A stretch of 24,561 nt of DNA from an uncultured Agathobaculum sp. (lineage in GTDB: Bacteria; Bacillota; Clostridia; Oscillospirales; Butyricicoccaceae), in contig CAKSVR010000034.1 in assembly GCA_934504345.1 (NCBI GenBank), positions 1 to 24,561 of the forward strand, read 5' to 3'. Both the position numbers and the translations under genes were made by a program. Every line of letters starts with the position of its first letter. Within the stretch, counting starts at the first letter, position 1. The notes beneath the pieces were generated by a model. It had not been told where the DNA came from. It worked only from the letters and a program-made list of their open reading frames with translations, and did not search any database. Shown here one piece after another: positions 1 through 6,940 of this stretch.

Positions 1-980
1 TGCTTAACGCCCAGATCGACCTGTACGTCGTTGTTGGAAATGCCTACAACGGTGCCGGTTACCTTTTCTCCATTATTCAAAGTCTTAAAGGACTCCTCCA
101 GCATTGCTGCAAAGTCCTCACCAGTTTCAATCTTGGTTTCTTCGCTCATCATGTTACTGACCTCCTTAATTATCCATGCCGGTGTGGATGCTCCTGCCGT
201 GATCCCGATGTGCTGATGCTGCCCGGGCTCCTGCGTAGTAAGCTCGGCCGCGTCCTCGATGTAGAGCACATTCGAGCACAGCGAGCGGCTGATCTCGTAC
301 AGCCGTTTGGTGTTGGAGCTTTTTTTATCTCCTATCACGATCATTTGATCCGACGCACCGGCAAGCAGACGAGCCTCCGACTGGCGCTCATCCGTCGCTT
401 TACATATTGTATCAAAAATTTTGAGGTTTGTACACCTTTTTTTTAAAAGACCGACGGAAATATTCCAAATCGACCGGTTGACAGTGGTCTGTGCCACCAC
501 CGAAATGGCTTTATTTTCCATTTCTGGCTGTTCCGCGAACGCTTCCGCCTGTGCTTCATTCTCCAGCACGACCGATGCGCCGCACCAGCCCTGAATGCCC
601 ACAACCTCCGGATGTCCGGCGCTGCCGAGTATAACGACCAGCTGGCCGTTTTTGCTCTCTTTGTTCGCGATACTGTGGATTTTCCGCACAAACGGGCACG
701 TTGCGTCAAATATCGTGCAGTGTTTGTCCTCCAGTCTGGTGTACACATCCCGCGGTACACCGTGTGCGCGAATGAGTACGCGCGCACCATCCGGGATGTC
801 CTCGAGCGTGTACGCAGTGCGTACACCGAGCTTCTCGAGCCGCTCGATCTCATGCATATTGTGAATAATTTCACCATAGGCATAAATTTTTCCGCCCTGC
901 CTGGCCTGCTGCTCGGCAAGGTCCACCGCACGGCGCACGCCGAAGCAGAATCCGGCGGTCTTGGCTACTGTTACGCTCAT
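1..980 (-). CDS. ispH-rpsA: Bifunctional 4-hydroxy-3-methylbut-2-enyl diphosphate reductase / ribosomal protein S1 (3' end outside window)
   Basis: IspH makes IPP and DMAPP from HMBPP in the non-mevalonate isoprenoid pathway using a [4Fe-4S] cluster; S1 domains bind mRNA. Residues 1-276 are a complete IspH: the three cluster cysteines are at C12 (GFCFGVRRAV), C95 (DATCPFV) and C193 (TICKATDERQ), with the HPE and SSNT motifs between. Reading continues without a stop through WIIKEVSN into MMSEETKIETGEDFAAML and the start of an S1 domain (VTGTVVGISNNDVQVDLGVK), where the window ends. Such fusions are annotated in many Clostridia. A strong internal ribosome site precedes the S1 part, so free S1 may also be made. 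The IspH start codon overlaps the plsC stop (ATGA), making this the last known member of the cmk-plsC-ispH chain. The frame was translated by hand through the A8 run near 436-443 and stays open. Confidence 0.93.
   Translation of the reverse strand, partial: MSVTVAKTAGFCFGVRRAVDLAEQQARQGGKIYAYGEIIHNMHEIERLEKLGVRTAYTLEDIPDGARVLIRAHGVPRDVYTRLEDKHCTIFDATCPFVRKIHSIANKESKNGQLVVILGSAGHPEVVGIQGWCGASVVLENEAQAEAFAEQPEMENKAISVVAQTTVNRSIWNISVGLLKKRCTNLKIFDTICKATDERQSEARLLAGASDQMIVIGDKKSSNTKRLYEISRSLCSNVLYIEDAAELTTQEPGQHQHIGITAGASTPAWIIKEVSNMMSEETKIETGEDFAAMLEESFKTLNNGEKVTGTVVGISNNDVQVDLGVK
147..167 (-). promoter_or_regulatory. Internal ribosome binding site and tandem ATG at the S1 boundary
   Basis: On the minus strand AAGGAGG (161-167) lies 8 nt before ATG-ATG (152-147), inside the open ispH-rpsA frame. 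It is as strong as the sites that start neighbouring genes. This suggests S1 can be started independently of the fusion; that is inference, since the fused frame is also intact. Confidence 0.7.
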
Positions 981-1561
981 ACCTGCTCCTTCAGCGCATA
1001 GATGCGGTGCAGAATGTCGTCCGCGATCAGGCCGTAGTCCTTCTGCTTGGGATCGGGCGTGAACGGCTTGCCGATCACGACAGTCGCCTTGCAGCGGAAG
1101 CCCTTGCCCTCCGAAATGTACATCGGCAGGATGGGCGCGCGGGTCTTGACCGCCAGCATGGCCGCACCCTTCTTGGTTTCGCCCTCGGCGGCGTGGCGCG
1201 TGCCCTGCGGGAAGATGATGAGCTTCTGACCGGCACGGACCGAGCCGAGCGCGGTCTTGATGGCGGTGATGTCCGCGCCCTCACGGTCGACCGGGAACGC
1301 GCCGAGCGCCGCGATCAGCCACGCGAATATCTTCTTTTGGAACAGCTCTTTTTTCGCCATCAGCCGTATCGGTGTCCTGCCGCTGAGCGCGACCGCCGCG
1401 AACGGCGGGTCGGACAGCTGCACATGGTTCGGGCAGACAACGCAGCCGCCCTCCGGGATGTTCTCGCGCCCGATGACGCGATACCCAAAGAAAATATGGA
1501 ACGCCAGTGCTATCAGCGGCACAACCAAAGCCTGGAACCAGCGGTGATACTTGAACTTCAT
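977..1561 (-). CDS. plsC: Lysophospholipid acyltransferase (1-acylglycerol-3-phosphate acyltransferase family)
   Basis: PlsC-type enzymes move an acyl chain onto lysophosphatidic acid at the membrane during phospholipid synthesis. The 194-residue protein has a hydrophobic N-terminus (residues 9-26), the HX4D catalytic box as NHVQLSD (H46, D51), and the substrate motif as FPQGTR (117-122), where the family norm is FPEGTR. It ends in the usual VxIGKPF-type strand (VVIGKPFTPD). Its ATG overlaps the cmk stop as ATGA, and its own TGA overlaps the ispH start, so the three genes are probably translationally coupled. The E-to-Q change in motif III is the only oddity. The assignment to the PlsC superfamily is firm; the exact acyl acceptor is not shown by sequence. 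Confidence 0.9.
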   Translation of the reverse strand: MKFKYHRWFQALVVPLIALAFHIFFGYRVIGRENIPEGGCVVCPNHVQLSDPPFAAVALSGRTPIRLMAKKELFQKKIFAWLIAALGAFPVDREGADITAIKTALGSVRAGQKLIIFPQGTRHAAEGETKKGAAMLAVKTRAPILPMYISEGKGFRCKATVVIGKPFTPDPKQKDYGLIADDILHRIYALKEQV

Positions 1562-2238
1562 GCTTTCTCCTCCGTTTTTTCACGAATGATGTGCAGAACG
1601 GCCTCGATGCTCTCCTCGAGGGTCAGCTCGCTGGTGTCGAGCAGCACGGCATCGTCCGCCTGCTTGAGCGGCGCGACCGCGCGGGTCATGTCCTGTCTGT
1701 CCCGCTCGTTGATGTCGCGCAGGATGCCGTCCATCGTCACCTGCTGACCTTTCTCGATCAGCTCCTTGCAGCGGCGCTCCGCGCGGGACTGCGCCGAGGC
1801 GGTCAGGAAGATCTTGACCGGCGCATCCGGCAGGATGACCGTGCCGATGTCGCGGCCGTCCATCAGGATATTGCCGTTCTTCGCCATATTGCGCTGGGTT
1901 TCCAGCAAAAACTGCCGTACTTCCGGCACGGCGGACACCTTGGAGGCATAATAAGAGATCTCCGGCGTGCGGATGGCCTCGGATACGTCCTCGCCGTTCA
2001 GGAGCACGCGCTGCGCGCCGTCGCGATAGGTCAGACGGATGTCGATCTCCGGCAGCGTGGCCTTGATGCCCTCGATGTCCTCGCCCGCAATGCCCTTGCG
2101 GCACACGGCCAGACCAATCGAGCGGTACATCGCGCCCGTATCCACATATACATAGCCCAGCTTTGCCGCTGCGGCGCGTGCCACGGTGGACTTGCCCGCA
2201 CCGGACGGGCCGTCAATGGCAACTGAAATGTACTTCAT
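1558..2238 (-). CDS. cmk: Cytidylate kinase
   Basis: Cmk phosphorylates CMP and dCMP with ATP in the cytoplasm. The 226-residue protein carries the P-loop GPSGAGKS (10-17), the DTGAMYR nucleotide motif, the DGRDIGTVILPDA segment and the lid region ERDRQDMTR, all typical of bacterial Cmk, and length is normal. The frame is open further upstream, but the start chosen at 2238 begins MKYISVAIDGPSG, right at the fold's first strand, and has a GGAGGAGGG-type ribosome site just before it. It follows the flavoprotein gene with a 2-nt gap and overlaps plsC by ATGA. The order cmk-plsC-ispH/rpsA is conserved in Clostridia. Confidence 0.95.
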   Translation of the reverse strand: MKYISVAIDGPSGAGKSTVARAAAAKLGYVYVDTGAMYRSIGLAVCRKGIAGEDIEGIKATLPEIDIRLTYRDGAQRVLLNGEDVSEAIRTPEISYYASKVSAVPEVRQFLLETQRNMAKNGNILMDGRDIGTVILPDAPVKIFLTASAQSRAERRCKELIEKGQQVTMDGILRDINERDRQDMTRAVAPLKQADDAVLLDTSELTLEESIEAVLHIIREKTEEKA

Positions 2239-2240
2239 CG

Positions 2241-3467
2241 TTATCCCTCCTCCGCAGCCGACAGGCCCGCCAGACGGCCCGTGGACCACGCGATCTGCAA
2301 ATTAAAGCCGCCGGTGTAGGCATCCACATCCAGCACCTCGCCCGCAAAGTACAGGTGCGGCAGCTTTTTGGACTCCATCGTCTTTGGGCTGACCTCGCGG
2401 ATGGACACGCCGCCCGTGGTGATGATGGCCTCCGCGATCGGGCGCTTGCCCGAAATCTCGACCGGGAACGCCTTGAGCACGCGCAGCAGCGCCGCTCTCT
2501 GCGCCTTGGTGATGGAATTGACCTTTTCGCGCGGGTCGATGCCGCTCTTTTCGATCACGACCGGGATCAGCTTCTTCGGGAGCAGCTCACCGAGCGCGTT
2601 GATGAAATCGCTGTTCTTGTGCTTGTCAAAATCGCTCAGCAGGCGCTTGTCCAGCGTTTTTTCGTCCAGTGCGGGCTTCAGGTCGATCTCTACGCGGTAC
2701 TTTTTGCTGCCGAAGTGGCGCATATGCGCGCTCGCGGACAGCACCAGCGGCCCGGACAGGCCGAAATGCGTGAACAGCATCTCGCCGAAGTCCGAATAGA
2801 GCTTTTTATCGTTCTCATATACGGTCAACTGCACGTTACGCAGACTGAGGCCCATGAGCTGCTGACAGGTATCACCGTCCTCGACCAGCGGCACGAGCGA
2901 CGGATTCGCGGGCACGAGCGTGTGACCCGCCTGCCTGGCAAAGCGGTAGCCGTCACCGGTCGAGCCGGTCTGCGGATAGGATGCGCCGCCGGTCGCGACG
3001 ATAACGCAGTCCGCCTTGCAGGTCTTGTGTCCGGCACGAACGCCGGTGAGCACACCGTCCTCGATGACGAGCTCATCTGCGGTCGCGTGTACGATGCTCA
3101 CGCCTGCCTTTTTCACCCACAGGAACAGCGCGTCGATGATGTCCGCCGCCTTGTCCGACTGCGGGAACACGCGGTTGCCGCGCTCGGTCTTGAGCGCCAC
3201 ACCGCGGCTCTCGAAAAAGTCCATCACATCCGCCGGGCCGAATCCGCCCAGCGCGGAATACAGAAAGCGCGGGTTGACCGGCACGTTACGCAGCACCTCC
3301 TGCACATCGCAGTTATTGCACACGTTGCAGCGGCCCTTGCCCGTGATGAACAGCTTGCGGCCGACTTTTTCGTTGGTTTCCAGCAGCGTAACGTGCGCGC
3401 CCTGCTCTGCGGCGGTTCCCGCCGCCATCAGTCCGGCCGCGCCGCCGCCGACTACGATAATGTTCAA
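2241..3467 (-). CDS. NAD(P)/FAD-dependent oxidoreductase, HI0933/YhiN family
   Basis: A 408-residue flavoprotein with an N-terminal Rossmann motif VVGGGAAGLMAA, the family signature VGRKLFITGKGRCNVCNN, an internal ATGGASYPQTGSTGDGY segment, and the C-terminal FAD motif FAGEVLDVDAYTGGFNLQ. This is the HI0933 (YhiN/BaiN-like) family, whose physiological substrate is mostly unknown; some members have been linked to flavin-dependent reduction of bile acids or related steroids, but nothing here shows that. The start is a TTG overlapping the rpiR stop as TTGA, with GGAGG ten bases upstream inside rpiR; there is no nearby ATG giving the intact Rossmann strand. It sits 2 nt before cmk, a common clostridial arrangement. 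Confidence 0.9.
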   Translation of the reverse strand: MNIIVVGGGAAGLMAAGTAAEQGAHVTLLETNEKVGRKLFITGKGRCNVCNNCDVQEVLRNVPVNPRFLYSALGGFGPADVMDFFESRGVALKTERGNRVFPQSDKAADIIDALFLWVKKAGVSIVHATADELVIEDGVLTGVRAGHKTCKADCVIVATGGASYPQTGSTGDGYRFARQAGHTLVPANPSLVPLVEDGDTCQQLMGLSLRNVQLTVYENDKKLYSDFGEMLFTHFGLSGPLVLSASAHMRHFGSKKYRVEIDLKPALDEKTLDKRLLSDFDKHKNSDFINALGELLPKKLIPVVIEKSGIDPREKVNSITKAQRAALLRVLKAFPVEISGKRPIAEAIITTGGVSIREVSPKTMESKKLPHLYFAGEVLDVDAYTGGFNLQIAWSTGRLAGLSAAEEG

Positions 3468-4333
3468 TTTATGTCGTCCTCCGGTTTTTCATATACGTCA
3501 TATTCTTCCCAGATGCGCTCGAGCTTGTTGAACGTCTGCTCGATCTCGTCGCGGCGGCTCATGCCCACGGCGACGATCAGCGCGTTCACGACCGACAGCG
3601 GCGCTACCAGCGAATCGACAAAGCTGGCCATGTCGCTCCTTGCCAGCAGCACATGATCGGCCACGCGCGCCAGCGGCGAGAGCTGCGAATCGGTCAGCGC
3701 GATGACCCGCGCACCGCGGTCACGGGCGTACTTCATCGCGCTCAGCGTGCGCTTGGAGTATCGCGGGAAGCTGATGCCGAACAGCACATCGCCCGGGCCG
3801 ACTCTCAGCACCTGCTCGAAAATCTCGCTCACGCTGTTCGTATGTACGAGCGTGACATTTTCGAACAAAAGGTTGAAGTAAAAGCCCAGAAAGCTCGCCA
3901 GCGCACTGGAAGAGCGCACGCCGAGGATGTAGATACGCTTCGCGCCCATCAGCGCATCGACAGCGCCCTGAAATGCATCGCGGTCGATCTCGTCCAGGGT
4001 CAGTCGGATCATGTCCATGTCCGCGTGGAGCACGGTCTGCAATACATCACGGCCGCCCATGCGGTCGCCCGCGACCTCCATGCGCTGCACCGAGGTCAGC
4101 TTGTTGCGTATCATCTCCTGCAAGGCGCGCTGGAGATGCGGATAGCCGTCGTAGCCCAGCTCGGTGGCAAAGCGCACGACTGTGCTTTCGCTCACGCCGA
4201 CCGTTACGCCCAGACGGCTCGCCGTCATGAATGCGGCCTTGTCGTAGTGCTCTAAAATGAATCGCGCGATCTGCTTCTGGCCCTTGGAAAAGCCCGGCAG
4301 CTCGCTTTGGATTTTTGTTATCAGATCATTCAT
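3464..4333 (-). CDS. MurR/RpiR family transcriptional regulator (HTH + SIS)
   Basis: A 289-residue regulator. The N-terminus (about 1-75) is an RpiR helix-turn-helix with the hallmark GVSESTVVRFATELGYDGYPHLQ; about 120-245 is a SIS sugar-phosphate-binding domain (RIYILGVRSSSALASFLG, then GDVLFGISFPRYSKRTL and ALTDSQLSPLARVAD). Family members sense phosphosugars and control sugar or amino-sugar genes. No sugar gene is adjacent: it is followed, with a 4-base overlap, by the HI0933 flavoprotein and cmk. The start at 4333 (MNDLITKIQ) is chosen because AGGAGAG lies 7 nt upstream; an in-frame ATG at 4351 lacks a site. A sigma-A promoter precedes it, surrounded by repeated ATGCA motifs that may be its own operator. 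Confidence 0.9.
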   Translation of the reverse strand: MNDLITKIQSELPGFSKGQKQIARFILEHYDKAAFMTASRLGVTVGVSESTVVRFATELGYDGYPHLQRALQEMIRNKLTSVQRMEVAGDRMGGRDVLQTVLHADMDMIRLTLDEIDRDAFQGAVDALMGAKRIYILGVRSSSALASFLGFYFNLLFENVTLVHTNSVSEIFEQVLRVGPGDVLFGISFPRYSKRTLSAMKYARDRGARVIALTDSQLSPLARVADHVLLARSDMASFVDSLVAPLSVVNALIVAVGMSRRDEIEQTFNKLERIWEEYDVYEKPEDDIN

Positions 4334-4389
4334 TACTATTCTCTCCTGCATTGCATCCTCTGCATACATTCCTGCATTTACGCATTACT

Positions 4390-4418
4390 ATTGTAAGTGA
4401 ACCTGCAAAAAAATGCAA
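4390..4418 (-). promoter_or_regulatory. Promoter of the rpiR gene
   Basis: Minus strand TTGCAT (4413-4418), 17-nt spacer, TACAAT (4390-4395). It sits between the rluB terminator and the rpiR start at 4333, so rpiR and the genes behind it can be transcribed independently of rluB. Confidence 0.65.
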
Positions 4419-4439
4419 GAGCATATGGGTGCAAATTGC

Positions 4440-4472
4440 AAAAATACGGGGAGAACCCCGGAAATTCCGGGG
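4440..4472 (-). terminator. Rho-independent terminator after rluB, with two alternative hairpins
   Basis: Directly after the rluB TAA the minus strand reads CCCCGGAATTTCCGGGG, then TTCTCCCCGTATTTTTG. CGGGG-TTCT-CCCCG followed by TATTTTT is a normal terminator. The same CCGGGG arm can instead pair with the upstream CCCCGG, so the two stems exclude each other. Confidence 0.7.
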
Positions 4473-5198
4473 TTATTCCTGCACATCGGCGGCGATGTCC
4501 TGCAAATAACCGATCTCCTCATCGGTCAGCTCACGCCATGCGCCGCTCTTGAGGTGCGGGTCGAGCGGCATCGTGCCCATCGCCACGCGCTTGAGGCGGC
4601 GGACCTCCAGCCCGCACTTTTCGCACATCTTGCGGATCTGGCGGTTGCGGCCCTCGTGGATGGTCAGGCGCAGCTTGGCGCTCAGTTCATCGCGGTCGAT
4701 GACAACGACCGTGGCTGGCTGGATGCGGTAGCCATCGATCTCCATCGGCTCTGCCAGCTTGGGGATGCTGTCGAGATTGCCGCGCACGCGCACCTCATAG
4801 TGCTTTTCCACCTCGTGGCGCGGATGGGTCAGCGCGTTGAGCAGATCGCCGTCATTGGTCAGCAGCAGCAGACCCTCGGAGTTGTAGTCCAGCCGGCCCA
4901 CCGGCACGACACGCGCGCCGCAGCCGCGCACGAGGTCGGCAACGGTCTTGCGGCCGTGCTCGTCCTTCATGGTGGTGACATAGCCGCGCGGCTTGTACAG
5001 CATTAAGTACACTTTCTCCTCTGCGCCGCCGATGGGCTTGCCGTCCACGAAGATCTTGTCGCGGCGCGGGTCGGCCTTGTCACCGACCGAAGCCTTTTTG
5101 CCGTTGACCGTCACGCGGCCGTCATCGATCCAGCGCTCCGCCTCCCGGCGAGAACACAATCCTGCCTGTGCGAGCAGTTTTTGCAGTCTTTCTTCCAT
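4473..5198 (-). CDS. rluB: rRNA pseudouridine synthase, RluB/RsuA family
   Basis: The enzyme isomerises a specific uridine to pseudouridine in rRNA. The 241-residue protein has an N-terminal S4 RNA-binding domain (about 1-50: ERLQKLLAQAGLCSRREAER...GRVTVNG), a short linker, then the catalytic domain with GRLDYNSEGLLLLTNDGD, whose D104 is the expected catalytic aspartate, and the closing VTIHEG-like segment as LTIHEGRNRQIRKM. Length matches RluB rather than the longer RluF. The start at 5198 (MEERLQKL) is preceded by AGAGGA; the frame is open upstream but the extra sequence comes from the palindromic repeat there. It lies downstream of dacF on the same strand, as in many Clostridia, and ends in a terminator. 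RluB versus RsuA cannot be fully separated by eye. Confidence 0.9.
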   Translation of the reverse strand: MEERLQKLLAQAGLCSRREAERWIDDGRVTVNGKKASVGDKADPRRDKIFVDGKPIGGAEEKVYLMLYKPRGYVTTMKDEHGRKTVADLVRGCGARVVPVGRLDYNSEGLLLLTNDGDLLNALTHPRHEVEKHYEVRVRGNLDSIPKLAEPMEIDGYRIQPATVVVIDRDELSAKLRLTIHEGRNRQIRKMCEKCGLEVRRLKRVAMGTMPLDPHLKSGAWRELTDEEIGYLQDIAADVQE

Positions 5199-5242
5199 GT
5201 ATAATTCCTCTTTCTCGATTAGTGTATTATGTAACGTTATTC

Positions 5243-5326
5243 CGTAGGGCGGGGTGCCCTCACCCCGCCGAATATAACGATATGCCGATGGCCTACAACG
5301 GCGGGATGAGGTCATTCCGCCCTACG
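5243..5326. repeat. 84-bp palindromic intergenic element, copy 1 (REP/MITE-like)
   Basis: The ends are perfect 10-bp inverted repeats: CGTAGGGCGG (5243-5252) and CCGCCCTACG (5317-5326). Inside are two hairpins: GGCGGGGTG-CCCT-CACCCCGCC (5248-5269) and GGCGGGATG-AGGT-CATTCCGCC near the right end, with one G-T pair. It lies between the dacF stop (11 bp away) and rluB. A second copy of almost the same size and plan is at 24460-24542. There is no coding capacity. Confidence 0.85.
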
Positions 5327-5337
5327 ATGCAGGTTAA

Positions 5338-6414
5338 TTAGCCGGTAATTCGTTCAATGATTCGTTCTACGATACCCTTTTCTTCGACTGGCAATAACGA
5401 TTCCCCGCCGTAAACCAACGTATCCCGTGCCAGCACGGCATCGCCTAAACGATACTCGACCGAACCGGCGTGCGCCGTCCGCACCACGGGCGCGTAGCAC
5501 AGCTTTTCGCCGTAGCGCACCCGCTCGAGCTTGTCCTTTTCACCGGGCAGCAGATACGCTGTCACGGTATTCTTCGCAATGAGCGGCACAGAGGCCGTAT
5601 CGCCGCCGAACACCCGCGCGTTCGTGATGGTTTCGCCCGCCGTGTGCAGCGTGACCTCGCTGTACTGTGCAAAGCCTGCATCGAGCATCTCCATGTGGTC
5701 GTTCCAGTCGTTCGGGTCATTAAGCGTCACCGCGATAAGGGTACGTCCGTTCCGCTCCGCCGCCGACACCAGACACCGCCCGGCGGCCCGCGTGAAGCCG
5801 GTCTTGACGCCGACAGCACCGTCGTACATACTGAGCAGCCGGTTATGGTTCGTCAGCGTGTGGCCGCTGACTGTACAGCTTTTGGTCGAAACGATCTGCC
5901 GGAACACCGGGTCCTTGAGGGCCGCCGCCGTGATCTTCGCCAGCTCGTGCGCGGTGGTATAGTGCGTATCCGACGGCAGGCCGTTCGGATTGTCGAAATG
6001 CGTATCCGTCAGGCCGAGTTCGGCCGCTTTGGCGTTCATTTTGCCCACGAATGCGCTCATGCCGCCGCATTCTCCGGCGATAGCCACCGCCGCATCATTG
6101 CCCGAGGCGAGCATCAGCCCGTACAGCGTATCCCGCAGAGAGAGCCTTTCGCCCGCCTGCAAGTACATGGACGAGCCCTCGACCGCCGCGTACTCGGGCT
6201 TTACGGTATATATCCGGTCGAGATCGCCCTCACCGAGCGCCACGAGCGCCGTCATGATTTTCGTAGTCGAGGCCATCGGCAGCCGCGCATCCGCGTTCTG
6301 CTCGAACAGCGTTTCGCCCGTGTCCGCATCGATAACGACCGCGCCCCGTGCGCTCACTGCTCCGGCTCCCGGCAGAACGAGCACCAGCAGCAGTACGCAA
6401 AACAGCTTTTTCAC
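5338..6414 (-). CDS. dacF: D-alanyl-D-alanine carboxypeptidase (peptidase S11, DacF-type PBP)
   Basis: A low-molecular-weight penicillin-binding protein that trims the terminal D-Ala from peptidoglycan peptides outside the membrane. The 358-residue precursor has a signal peptide (MKKLFCVLLLVLVLPGAGAVSA), the acylation motif S49-T-T-K52, SGN at 104-106 and KTG at 204-206, so all active-site motifs are intact. A C-terminal PBP5-like beta domain is followed by a terminal amphipathic helix (EEKGIVERIIERITG) expected to anchor the protein on the outer face. The start is GTG at 6414, with GGGGAGAGG six bases upstream; an upstream in-frame TTG has no site and would spoil the signal peptide. It follows ytfJ on the same strand. 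In Bacillus dacF is a forespore gene, which fits this neighbourhood, but no sporulation promoter could be placed. Confidence 0.9.
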   Translation of the reverse strand: MKKLFCVLLLVLVLPGAGAVSARGAVVIDADTGETLFEQNADARLPMASTTKIMTALVALGEGDLDRIYTVKPEYAAVEGSSMYLQAGERLSLRDTLYGLMLASGNDAAVAIAGECGGMSAFVGKMNAKAAELGLTDTHFDNPNGLPSDTHYTTAHELAKITAAALKDPVFRQIVSTKSCTVSGHTLTNHNRLLSMYDGAVGVKTGFTRAAGRCLVSAAERNGRTLIAVTLNDPNDWNDHMEMLDAGFAQYSEVTLHTAGETITNARVFGGDTASVPLIAKNTVTAYLLPGEKDKLERVRYGEKLCYAPVVRTAHAGSVEYRLGDAVLARDTLVYGGESLLPVEEKGIVERIIERITG

Positions 6415-6436
6415 ATTGCACCTCTCCCCGCATAAC

Positions 6437-6469
6437 AAAACCTACTCAGCATTCACGCGAGTAGGTTTT
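6437..6469 (-). terminator. Hairpin between ytfJ and dacF
   Basis: A perfect 11-bp stem, AAAACCTACTC (6437-6447) with GAGTAGGTTTT (6459-6469), and an 11-nt loop. On the minus strand it is followed by TTTTGTTAT, a modest U tract. It probably terminates or attenuates ytfJ transcription ahead of dacF. Confidence 0.65.
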
Positions 6470-6485
6470 GCGGGAAAACGAGGTT

Positions 6486-6917
6486 TTATTCCTCCTCGGA
6501 CGGGGTTTCCTCCGACTCGTCGAGCTTGCCCTTGCGGCCCTCGACAAAGCTCGTCACCTTGTTGATAGCGCTCGGAATCATTTCGACCAGACGATCCACC
6601 GTATCGGATGCCTGTGCGTTGATGCCGAGGATATTCGCGCTGCCGTCCTTGCCGATGACAAGGAAGCACACCGGCGAAACCGTCACGCCCGCGCCGCTGC
6701 CGCCGCCGAACGCCAGAGGAGAGCCCGCCGCCGCGTGCTTGGACGAGAACTCGCTGCCGCCCGCGCCGAAGCCGAACGACACCTTGGACACCGGGATGAC
6801 AGTCGTGCCGTCCGCCGCCACGATGGGATTGCCGATAATGGTATTCACGTCCACCATTTCCTTTATCTTGGACATGGTTTCGGTCATCAGATCGCTGATA
6901 GGATGATGTTCACTCAT
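6486..6917 (-). CDS. ytfJ: GerW/YtfJ family spore protein
   Basis: A 143-residue protein of the YtfJ family, known in Bacillus as a sporulation protein needed for normal germination. Visible family features: N-terminal HPISDLMTETMSKIKEMVDV, the core TIIGNPI...GTTVIPVSKVSFGFGAGGSEF, and the glycine-rich segment PLAFGGGSGAGVTVSPVCFLVI. The C-terminus is acidic (DESEETPSEEE). The start has GGAGGCGG upstream. It follows a DUF2953 gene by 23 nt, the same pairing as ytfI-ytfJ of Bacillus, and precedes dacF. No signal peptide is seen, so it is presumably cytoplasmic or forespore-located. Confidence 0.92.
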   Translation of the reverse strand: MSEHHPISDLMTETMSKIKEMVDVNTIIGNPIVAADGTTVIPVSKVSFGFGAGGSEFSSKHAAAGSPLAFGGGSGAGVTVSPVCFLVIGKDGSANILGINAQASDTVDRLVEMIPSAINKVTSFVEGRKGKLDESEETPSEEE

Positions 6918-6940
6918 AGTTTCCGCCTCCAGATTATCTA

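Noticed and set aside
443..931. A 162-residue minus-strand frame as a separate gene
   Set aside because: It is out of frame with ispH, which has all three cluster cysteines across the same bases; the peptide is Arg/Ser-rich with no motif.
2163..3656. A long plus-strand frame (497 residues) opposite cmk, the flavoprotein and rpiR
   Set aside because: It lies antisense to three well-supported genes; it is long only because high-GC codon use leaves few stops on the opposite strand, and its composition (Arg, His, Gln, Leu) is typical of such shadows.
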